In this document: positions 49,153-61,100 of the stretch, in pieces | How positions within the stretch are numbered: position 1 is the stretch's first letter | Layout: every line of letters starts with the position of its first letter | Source: Hofstenia miamia | Lineage: Eukaryota; Xenacoelomorpha; Acoela | NCBI GenBank assembly: GCA_004352715.1 | Contig: SCFE01000016.1 | Location: 2,576,459-2,640,458 of the forward strand | Direction of reading: 5' to 3' | DNA length: 64,000 nt | Notes under the pieces: generated by a model | What the model was told of the DNA's origin: nothing | Database searches by the model: none | What the model saw: the letters and a program-made list of their open reading frames with translations, nothing else | Position numbers and translations under genes: made by a program

Positions 49153-52100
49153 CAATATATTTTATCTGTCCATGCAGCTGGCGCCAACGAAATTCTACTT
49201 TTGAAATATTTATATTCATCTACTTATTGAACAACTCTGTTTAGTTCACATAATGCTACAAAGTGAGCTGCAATCAGATGTCATTCTTCAGTACTTTGCT
49301 TGGGTGCTCTTCCCGGTTACTCTCATCACATTTTCAGCTGGGTTTGTGCATGTTGTTGGTCCAAATGCAATTGGTAGGTTTGTTATAATTTGCATGCTTT
49401 CATTATAGTTTAGGTTCTGGCATTCCCGAGATGAAGACAATAATGAGAGGGGTAGTTTTAGAAGAATATTTAACGTTCACCACGTTAGTCTCCAAAATGA
49501 TTGGCCTTACAACAGTTTTGGGAAGTGGTCTTCCGATCGGAAAAGAGGTCCACTTTGATTACTTAAAGTGAAAGTACTGATGCATTGAAAGCTTGATCTC
49601 ATTTAGATTCTCAACATTCTTAATCCCTAACTTTTTTCTATAAATAAAACGTTTAGCAACAAACTGCATAATTGCTCTCCGAGATTAATCCAGTTCAATG
49701 AAAAATCTGTAATCGTTCATAATACTTTCCCTGAATTCATCTGGCCTCTAGGAGTCAGAAGTTGTGCAAATTTTTTTATAACATTGATTTATTGCACAAT
49801 AATCTATTAGTCAAATTTACTATATGAATTTCTTGAAATGCTGTTAGTTCGTGCTCACCAAGACAATGGCTTGTTAATTTAGTTTTCCACTCAGAACATG
49901 GCCAACTTTAAGACGCGGATTCAAACAGATACTGCAGCATTTCCGTTAACCCTTTCAACCCCAATGGTACATATATGTACCATTTAACTTCTTTGTAACC
50001 CAATTCATAGAAAAATGCAATAAGATTTCTATTTATTTATACAATGGTAAATATATGTACCACATTAAAATTTCGGCCCATATAATATTAATCATCATAA
50101 ACTTTATAAAACAACTTTACATTATATGTTTTAGCCATCTAGAATCTAAAAATAATAATAATTACAGAAAAAAAATTTCGTGTTGAAAGGGTTAAATGAC
50201 TACAGGCTTACGAATTGGCAGTCATTGTGAAATTAGAAAAATGCTATATTTCATGGCCTCTCTCAATTTCGTATGCCATCATGGCCAACTATATACGAAA
50301 TAGCAATATGTTGGATTTGCACATTTACCAAATCATAGGCATGAAACGCTTCAAACCATGTGTTGTTTTTTCTAAATTTGCCTATAACCATTTTTCAATT
50401 GAGAGTATTTCGTCTGTTTTGAGATCGTGATTGCGTTATAAATTATACTACTTGGTAGTGATTAAGGAGAATAAGCCTTTGTTTTATTAAGGTTGCATAA
50501 AGCACCAGGTGTGTATCGGTGAGTCAAAATGAATTGACGAAACCTTTGTACGATGGCGGTTAACAAGTTTTTTGTATTCGAGATTATCATAGATTTTTTA
50601 AACAAAATATGTAATTCCAATTCTTGAAAATTTCCTATCATAAGAATACGGTTGTCCTTTCTATGTTTTGTTTACGTAAATAATTAAAGTGCTTATTTGT
50701 TTTTTCGAAGTGCCCTTTCCAAATTCTGACACAATAACAAAAAATCAATCGTTAAGGTGTGTTTACAGCTTATCAATGAAATATAATATTTGGCAATCGA
50801 GTGCTCAATTAGTACAAATTCAGCTGTAAACAGCTGTGAAAGACGATCAATTAATAAAACTAATGAAATCAAAAGAATGCGTAATTGAGCTTATCAATTG
50901 CGCTAATACTGCTGTAAACACTTGAAAGACGATCATATTTCCACAATTGAGATGAAAGACGTGATCAAACCACTTTTGATATTTCGTCTTTCATTCCTTT
51001 CATAATTAGTCATTACGCTAGTGTAAACATTGAATCAATTATATTCATTCGAAACTAGGCATGCAACAGGAAAGGATCATGACCCAATTGCTTGAAAAAG
51101 TTAAAGAATAAACGTTTCTGTGGGATGTCTCTAATCCCAAATGTTTTGAGTTATAAGATTCAATTGGGATTAGTCAGCTGTAAACGCTGTATCAATAACA
51201 AATAAAAGTGTGATAAACAAGTTCAATTGAGCGCTGTAAACAGCGTGTCAACAACAATGCATTCTTCTCAATTTAGAGGTATTATAATTCATTGATAAGC
51301 TCTAAACCCACCTTTACACTTGTTCCAATGATTATCTTTTTTCTTCATTTTATTTGACTGGTTACGCGATGGTTTTTTCTCTAATTGTGCAATGATAATT
51401 TCTATAAATATTTTTGTGTTGTTAAAATTATATTTTATCTAATATCCTATTAAATTTTTATACTATGTTTTGTTCTTAAGTTGAGGTATGTTGATTAAAA
51501 GGTTTGAACTTTATTTGCTTTGTCATTACCATGTGTATATTTAAAAATAATTGAATTTATTTGTTTAAATTGGTATTTATTTACCGATTGTCAAATATTG
51601 AGGGATTACTATAAATCTATATGGCAATTATTTTCATAGCGCCATTTCTTTTATTCATGTCCTCAAGTATTGAAGATGTTATAACGTATACAAATTTGCA
51701 CCACTTTACTTCATAAATTAATTTTACTAAGAATTCAAAATTGTTTGTGCAATTTCAAATAAGATCTTTAGTTTTCACATAGGCTTTGCCAAATGGGAGG
51801 GAAAGGGGCCATGGTACCTCCCAAATTTCCGAAATTTAGCTTACGAAGTTGAGCCTTTTGCTGAAAATTAATAAAATTTGTAGAAAATTATATCAAACTT
51901 TTGAGTTTTTTGTCTATAGGCTTCTACATCAGGTCGCGGTATCTTAAAACAAACACTTTGTAGTTTCCTTGAACTCATCATATATTTGGCCCCCAAATTT
52001 TTTTCTGGCTGTGCCACTGAGTTTCCATCGTAAGTCTCCGTTTGGGGGCTAATCATAAGTACTTTAATATTTACTGCTTGTGAGATATAATTTGGTGTTC

Positions 52101-55100
52101 GTGAAAATGATCACAGAGGTTTCAGAAATATTGAAGGGATCCCTTACATTCCGAAATCATTGGGGCATTTCTTTTTAGTAGTCAGTTGGTTTGTTACGCT
52201 TGTAAAGTTGTATGTTGTGTTGATATTTGCTACCATTTAATATTTGTCGATTTATTGGTAAATAATACGAATGCGCTTTAGACCAAACTTATTATGCGAA
52301 TATTAGGTATGAGAAGAATTGAATTTTTTTACAAAAATCGGATTTTTCATTGCAAAAAGGTAATATTTCCATGTACTTCAGTCTCAGAATGAATTTCTTT
52401 CACAAGTGTTCACTATAACAGGGGAGAATATCTTAGGATTTCAACATTGATTTCTTGGCAATTCCGTTATACCAATGTTTAAACAATTGATTTAATTGGC
52501 TCATATATATTTGAAGGAGTTCTTAGAATGGTAAAAAAGAAACCAATTTGAAACATTGGCTCATATATATTTGAAGGAGTTCTTAGAATGGTAAAAAAGA
52601 AACCAATTTGAAACATTGGCTCATATATATTTGAAGGAGTTCTTAGAATGGTAAAAAAGAAACCAATTTGAAACATTGGCTCATATATATTTGAAGGAGT
52701 TCTTAGAATGGTAAAAAAGAAACTTTTTGAAACATTCAATGAGCTTTACAGATTTAGGTTCTGTGTTTTGTGATATAGGATACTGAATTGTTGACACCAG
52801 CCATGTTTTCTGTAGAATAAATTTGACTGACTTTGGTAACAAGGTCTACTATATATTATCTGGAAGTGAAACTAATTTTGTCAGATGAGCAATTCAAGAA
52901 GCTAGCGATGTTCAAGTTTTGAAGTGCGAATTTTTTTGGTAACATGTTGAACATCTTTGTAAATGCACTACACTTTTCATATTCAATCTGCATTTTGAAT
53001 AAACTTTGCATGTCACATGCATTAATGGAGCTATTTTTAGTGCGTTTCAGAGACACGATAAACTAACTTTTATTATATGATATGAATTAGAGATATATTG
53101 CCAATATTAGCCATCTACTTATTAGTTCAGTTTACAACAAGTTTTAAAGTAGCTCTAAAGTGTGGGCGTTTCCAAATCACAGCAATTTATTAGTTCATGT
53201 AGCAAACTGCTTAGTTTTAGACTAATATAAAAATTTTTATTTAAATTCATTAAATGTTGACCTAATTACCTATTGGGAAATGTGTAGGCCAATGTGTGTA
53301 CCAATATCCTTAGAATTTGTTTTCATGATATGTTCACATGTGTTGTAAAATACCAATATCCTTAGAATTTGTTTTCATGATGTGTTCACATGTGTTGTAA
53401 AATACCAATATCCTTAGAATTTGTTTTCATGATATGTTCACATGTGTTGTAAAATACCAATATCCTTAGAATTTGTTTTTATGATATGTTCACATGTGTT
53501 GTAAAATACCAATGTCTATTCGTCAATTCTCCCTTATAATCCCCACCTGGGCACGTAAAATTTTGCCTGAAAGTTTGGATTGCGGCTTATACACGCAATC
53601 TAGAAGTTATGTTTAAACTTCTCACTACGTGCGAGGCTAAGGTACCTTTTAGAATGCACAACTGCTGAAAATAATTTATTCAACAATAACACAAGGAAAT
53701 ATTCAGCACTTATTCAATTCCTCGGGTAGAATTGTATCGCCTTACGCATCGAAATTAAATGAATGGAGAAATCATGTGGGGAAGGATAAATTTAGGTTGG
53801 CATGGCGGAAATCGGATTGTGCATGATATATACCTATAACTAAAAAACCAATTTCAAAGTTGGTGTGCGGCTTGTGCATGGCGGTGACATACAGGATGAT
53901 TTTTGGTATTTATTCTGTAATTTTATGGATTCTTCTTTAAAATTATTTTTCCTATCTGTTTTAAGAATTGGCTAATGTTATGCTGACAAACTTCACACAA
54001 AATCTCAGGCATGAAATTTTCAGAAATATTTCAAATAAATCTATTATATAAAGGGCAATATGTGTGTGTGTGTGTTTGTCCGCCAATAACTCAAAAAATT
54101 TTAGACCTATTTACCAACATCATATATTTTTGTAATCCCCATGACCTCCTGAATGTTTTAGGCAGATTTAATCAATGACTTAATTAGTGAACTCATTATT
54201 TACTTCATTTCTTTATATAAGTGACATTTCGTAGTTCTTTTCATTGTTTAACAACTTTCTCAGTTTTATAGCTGTTTTACGGAGAATTTCCAGGATGATT
54301 AGACTTTTAGACTTTTTTTGCTTTTTCTCGAGCGAAGCACGGGTCAAATCAAACAGCTAGTCAATAATATTTTTGTAACTAAGTGTTATGTGCATTAATT
54401 TATTTATTATGGAGACAAGGTTGCATATCTGTATGTAAAATGAAGCTGCTCTTTATTTCCATGAATTCTCTGTAAATTCCAAGAGCTTAACCTTAACTGG
54501 ACCCTTCTTAAGAGCATGCTAGCACCCCCCATTCGATAACTAAAAGTAGTGAAATTGATTACAAATATTTTAAAGTGTAATTCAACTAATTAAAGGATTA
54601 ATATTCATTCGTGTTATTCTTTTAGATGCAGCGTGCGTATAAACTTCGTTTGAATACAAATTATATAAAATGTACGCCATGTCTAAGGAATCTCTTTATT
54701 GTGGCTGTTGTTTTTAATCAATATACTTTGTAATTTTTTTATTTTCACGTTTGTATCATTTTTATACAGTAAAATTCCTTAAAAAGATGTAGCTAAATTT
54801 TTAAATTTTAGAAAAATTAGTACGATAGTAGAACAGTGTGACATATTGTGGACAGGTTCTAATCAGATTGCAAATTACAAAAATTTTGAAATAAAATGTA
54901 TCCATGTAATAATTATGTAGCATTTTTATGAATACGACTATAAAAAATGAATTTTACATATTCATGTATATTTGCCCAGTTAAGGTTAACATTAAAATAT
55001 GCTGTATTGACAACGTGATTCACTGTTCTTTGATTCGGTATTTACGTTTCACGATTTTTGAACATCGGTTTCCGAATGTCTAATATTTAGATAGTTTGTT

Positions 55101-58100
55101 ATATTTGGGAGTAAGTACTAGTTACTTTTAAAAATTCAAAGTAGTGTCGGGACGTTTGATCGCCAATATGATTGTTTAGCTTCTTCAATATTTGCCTTGC
55201 AGATCCAATTGTCTACGAGTATCTTTTTTATACACAATACCAACCCCTGCTACTCGTGGGAAGTTTAGTGTTAAATTACATGTTATACCTGATAAGCAAT
55301 GTTGGAACCGGGCTATGCTCTTGCCGTGCCCATTTTTACTGAAATTTTCGTGTTTGTGCCGTGCTTAAAATACATATAAAATATATTTGTAATTTTGATT
55401 TTCATTTGAATATCAAAACCATCGAAAATTTTGCTTCCTGATAAATTTGTTATACTATTAGAGGAATTTGTCTCCAAAAACATGTCATTCATACAAGTTA
55501 AATCTAGGATGCATTTTATATTTTTTCAATTTCTTGCGTCTTTTCGTGCCGTGCTCGTGTCAATAAATTAAGGCAGGCTTTCAATACTGTTGATAATATC
55601 GGTTGGCATCAGTTTAAATTTATTTATTTTTCGAAAAATTTTAATTTCTTAATTTTCTTCGAATGATCTTTTGTAGAAATTGGTATTTTAAGACTTACCT
55701 TATTTTACATTTAGGGCCCTTTTGTGCATATTGCCAGCATTGTAGCCACACTTCTCACAAAATTCGCATCATATTTTCAAATGATGTCTCTCAATGAAAC
55801 GCGGCAGACCGAGATGTTAGCTGCTGCATGTGCAGTTGGAGTTGCTTGTAATTTTGCAGCACCTGTCGGAGGTTTGTTGTTCAACATTAGTCAATGTGGA
55901 TGTTTAAATGTTAGTTATCATTAAGGTGAATGATTCTTGTGTCCCATTAAGTTTTTTTGAGGAATTCTTGTTATACATTTTCGGAATTCCAACATTATGT
56001 TTGTTTAACTCAAAATTCATGTATTTAGTAACCATTGCTAAAACATTTACAGGGTGTATACCTACTAAGGTATTGGTATGATTTATTAAGGTATATTCGT
56101 TCGAGGTCTGCTTTGCTGGTTTAAACCTTCTATAATTAATACACACTGGAACAAAAAATCGGTTGCAGGGAGGTTGTTGTTCTATAGTGTAACAAAATCT
56201 GTTTAATCCTTTAACTTTTAACAACATCTAAATTTGTTTCTTTTTGTACATGATTCTGCTAGACTAGAGTTGGTCCCCACCTCGCTACTTTCATAAATGG
56301 TCGTCCGTTTGTTGATATCTCTTGATCATCATTCTTAACTTGCAAAGACAATTTTTTTAGGATTCTATGTCCCATTAAATCTGGTGGTCTTATGGTCTCT
56401 TTTATTTTTACCCAAAATTTGCAAAAATTATGAATAAAATTCTAGAATCCATGGTTTCAGTCTCATTGAAGTAATTAGTCCCTCCGTGATTCCATGATTC
56501 CGGCTATCCTTTGCATAATTGCTTCCTGACTAGTCGCCAATTAATTCCTTTGCACAGTCGCATCGAAGCCAAATTCTTCGGTTCCGTGGTCGATTGTTGT
56601 GTTACGTTTTATATATTCGTCTGTACAATAAATACAGTTTATTGCTCTAAAAATAAAATGCTACATAATAAAATGTACATTGAGAAATTATTCTTTTTTA
56701 CATTTATTACACGTGGATCTTTAACGTTCTTTTAATCGACTTTCTTTACACTATTTTGACTGTTAATTGATTTGAAAATTTGTCCTTTACAATGAAAGTT
56801 GCTGATTAGTGAAATTTAATTCGTCTCCAAGCAACACTTTCGCACTTGACTAATTTAAATGCTGCTTTATATTAATGTAAATATAAACTCTCCTTATAAT
56901 TGGAAAACTTTCGACGCCGTTATTATTCCACATAATTTCAAACCTAATTTATTGATCAAAATCATAGCAGTGGTATATGCGGTGTTTCTTTGTATATATG
57001 TTAGTGTTACATAGTTGTTTGGTTGTGTTGAGATTCATCGTGTCATATTATCTGTGATTTGCCCTTTTTTCATTAGAATTATATTTAGGTGTGCTTTTTA
57101 GCATCGAAGTTACTGCTACATATTTCGCTGTCCGTAACTACTGGCGAGGCTTTTTTGGTGCTGTTGTCGGGGCCTTAATATTTAGATTACTGGGTTATTT
57201 TGCAGAAGAAGATGGTGAGTTTATTTCTAACATTAAAAACCTATTCTTTAATATTAAATGCCTTTGTACCTTTTACAATAGATGTCCTAATTATCAAACA
57301 TTCTTTCCATAATGTCGTCCATTCATAATATGCTCAATTTCTTCCATTTTTTGGAATTTTTTACTTAATATTCTTTGTAAAAATGTTGTCTAGATTTTTA
57401 TCAAACATTAGGTCCTTCTTGCATACTTTTTTCTGATCTGCTTTGGCTATGTACATGTTTTTTTGGTTCCATATTGGAAGGACATTGACATGGTAGAAAA
57501 GAGTGCAACCTATATATCTAAGAAACTTAAATTAAAATGAGTTTAATAAACCACATGAATAGCATGCAAGTAGAAAACCTTTTTTATGCAGAAAATACTT
57601 AAAATTCTCCAAAATTTGAAAATATTATACCATTCCCTGATTTTACTTTTGGTTCTGAATAGGAACTTGTGTTAAAAGTAATTTATTTAAACAAGAGGAC
57701 ATGCTTTGCCAAGATTGTTTTAATTTATAAATCATCGATTAGCTACTTAAGATCCGTTTTCTGTTGAATATTAATTCATTTAATATACATGCTAACTTCT
57801 ACGGTATTGGACAGGGTTGCCTGCCGCCCAGTAGTTATAAATTTCATCAAGCGATGGATTACCGTATTCAATCGACATTTCATCTGAACACTTTTTGATA
57901 GATTTCGCCGACCTAATCAAATAATAAAACGTAACATCTTTAACCCAATAAGTCTATATTTTTATTCAGCATTGCCCATTTTTGGTTACAAAAGTTGTCT
58001 AAGGAATCTCTTTTGTGTTTAAAAAAATATTTAATTTTTTAATATTTGTTTCCGAACTTTTTCCGAAATGAATTGTAGAAAAATCAATTTTTTGTACAGA

Positions 58101-61100
58101 AATCGAAATAGCGATTTCCGATAGTTTTTTCTTAGAAATTTATTTTCCGAACTATTTTCGATATATCACCGGACACTAAATAGAAACGCCGATGTTTATT
58201 TTCAACATCAATGCATTGCAAAATTTATTTTCAAAACCTGAAGCACAATTTTTTAGACACCACTATTACTGCTCTTTACCGTACGAGTTTCCGTGTTGAA
58301 TTTCCTTATGATCCAATCGAAATGCTCATTTTCGCTTTCATTGGGTACGTATTTAAAATTTAAGCAAAATTAATCATTACTTACCAGGATCTTTCTTGGT
58401 TTTGGCGGCGCTCTATTTGTTTTCTTCCATCGAAAAGTCACCTTTTTCATCAGACAAACCTCCATTCAGAATGTACTCTCTAAGTGGTAAGCATAAATTC
58501 AATCGTCTTGCACCAAATGGTCGGGATTGCTATTCAGATGAATTTTTTGAAATTTAAATGTATTTAGCCGTTTTCTCTATCCCATGCTCGTTTCCTTCTT
58601 CATTTCATCAATCACATTTCCTCCCGGCTTAGGCCGATTCATGGCCGGAGATGTAAGCTGGTTTTCCAGTTTTTTTAATATGATCCTTTCAGGTAACGAC
58701 AAAGGACTCCATATCAATGCTGTTCACTAATTTCACTTGGACTAGTCCTGATTTGACACCTGAACAGGAGCAGCTGGTGAATCACTGGCGAACTGATTCC
58801 ATTAACATTTTTGTTTCACTGTCTTCATACATAGTTTCTCAGGTAGCATCGTGGTTAACTAGTTTTTATTCCTTTCCATTTAGTTCATTCTCACTTCCAT
58901 TGCCATTACATTACCTGTGCCAACTGGAGTGTTTGTGCCCACGTTTGTTATTGGTTAGCACATTTTCTACTCCTTACTTCAATATTACAATTTAGTCCTT
59001 CCCATCTTATTCTTAAAATTCGAAAAACCATCTTAATTTTTTTCAAATTCTTTGACTAGTGTTTTAATTATTGTTTAGGAGCTGCATTTGGCCGCTTAGT
59101 TGGTGAATGCATGGCCTTGTGGTTTCCTAATGGGATTCGTGCGGGTGAACATATCAACATCATTTATCCCGGAGGATATGCAATAGTAGGTCAGTGTCAT
59201 TGATTGACATAATTCTGTACTGAAATCTAATAAGAAACAGTGTCATTTATAATGCAACCCACTCTTTATTATTAAAATGATTTCCAACTGCATTGTTAAA
59301 AATTGCGCACATGATGCCAGCTTTTCAGTTTGAATATTTAGTATTGGGATATTACTATGTTAAGATAGGAGAAATCTTGTGAAATTTTGCACAATTTTGA
59401 TATGTGTTTTCATGCAAACAACACGTATTAAGTGTTACTACGCAAATAGTGAATTTATAAAAGTGCACGTGTACTCAGTTCCTAGTTCACATAGGAAACT
59501 TAGTGAACAAATTTCACTATGAATGTTGATATTTATGTGGAAATTATGCGATTTTCGCAGATGAAGAATCGCTTAGACAAGTACAGCAATATTTTCGATA
59601 TGATACAATTGAACAGTCTTTTATAAATGAATTTTATCATCTAAAGCAGAATTTGTTATTGTTTCTTCATTTGCCTACTTCTTCATACCTCTGTACCATG
59701 AACCATAGTTCGCGAACTTTTACTAACTTTAATAATTAATCAACTCTAAAAGTTCGTAAGGCCACGGTTAGACTACGTGATTGGTAGCAAGAAAAGAAAC
59801 AAAATCACGTCGAAACGCCAANNNNNNNNNNNNNNNNNNNNNNNNNNNNNNNNNNNNNNNNNNNNNNNNNNATACCTCTGTACCATGAACCATAGTTCGC
59901 GAACTTTTACTAACTTTAATAATTAATCAACTCTAAAAGTTCGTAAGGCCACGTAACGCCAAGATAATTGGCGTTTCGACGTGATTTTGTTTCTTTTCTT
60001 GCTACCAATCACGTAGTCTAACCGTGGCCTAAGGGACTCTTGCGTTATCTCTCTCCACACACACGCCTTAAACTAAGCCAACTCACACCTTTGTCTTAAC
60101 TCTAACCCAAACAATATGTAAGGGGGGGGAGAGAAAATGTTTGAAATTTAGTTAAAAACAAAAACATATTTTTAAAAAAAATTCAAATAAAAAACCGATA
60201 ACTAATCAGATTCATCGGCTTTATGACACAGGGACGGATTAGATTAATTTGCAAGTTAACATTTTAATAAAATTAATTCAAAGAGTGCCCTCTCGGGTAA
60301 GCAAATCTCTCAAGAACAAGATCGAAGGACGCCACCTAACATCTAAATACTTTATCCAATTGGAAAAATTCGAGAAATTTTACGAATTTTATTTTTTTCA
60401 ACGAACTCTCAAACTGTGCCATTAACAATGCATGTGCATATCGTTGTACGAATTTTAGCGAACAAATTATTTGGCAATTTCATTTGTTTTTACCAAATTT
60501 ATCCAGTGGACATATATTTCTGTCCAATCCAATATCGAAATTCTACAATCGGCCAATCGAGATCAAATTGGATTCCAATCGAGTTTCGTGTTTGCAGGCG
60601 TAAACTTTTTTTGATTTCAGACACCATATGTATCTAATTATTTATGGTCCAAGCATATAGTATTGCCTAAAGTCTTGATAACTTTGTAACGCAAAAATGT
60701 AAAAATTTGCAATATAGTGTCAGAGGACATTAGACTTTTCTGTCATGATACAATTTTAGGCGTAAATTAAGATTTGTTCCAAGTGATGATGTATTTCCTG
60801 ACATAGATCATGAATAGGGTAGCAGCCTTCTGCAAGATAATAATATCCATATAAAACTTGCGGTGATAACTTTATAATTTTAATAAAATGCTTCCAATAA
60901 AAATGCGATTGAAATCCAATGAATTTGTAAATGCTTGTAAAACTAATTCCAACGCGCAATTGAATGCCAATTCCAATGACCAAGTCTTGCTTGGCAAAGC
61001 ATTCAGTGCATTATTCCATAGTTTTTTTCATTTAACGTTTTCTTAATGTATTTTTTATGATAATTTTAGGTGCTGCTGCAATGGCGGGCAGTGTGACACA

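Larger units (their letters stand above)
46787..49244. other. Chloride channel intron 3
   Basis: 2.5 kb containing an N-bounded duplication (47154-47745) and a LINE 3' fragment (48065-49106) between ATT repeats. The ORFs at 47188-47499 and 47514-47831 are copies of one another within the duplication and have no known domain. Confidence 0.65.
49548..55714. other. Chloride channel intron 5
   Basis: 6.2 kb. Contains a piggyBac-like MITE (49946-50195), a Harbinger-like MITE (50752-51316), 60-bp and 52-bp tandem repeats, a Helentron-like element and a hAT-like MITE. Between these (51317-52490, 52740-53290, 53520-54040, 54365-55290) nothing else is recognised. Confidence 0.7.
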
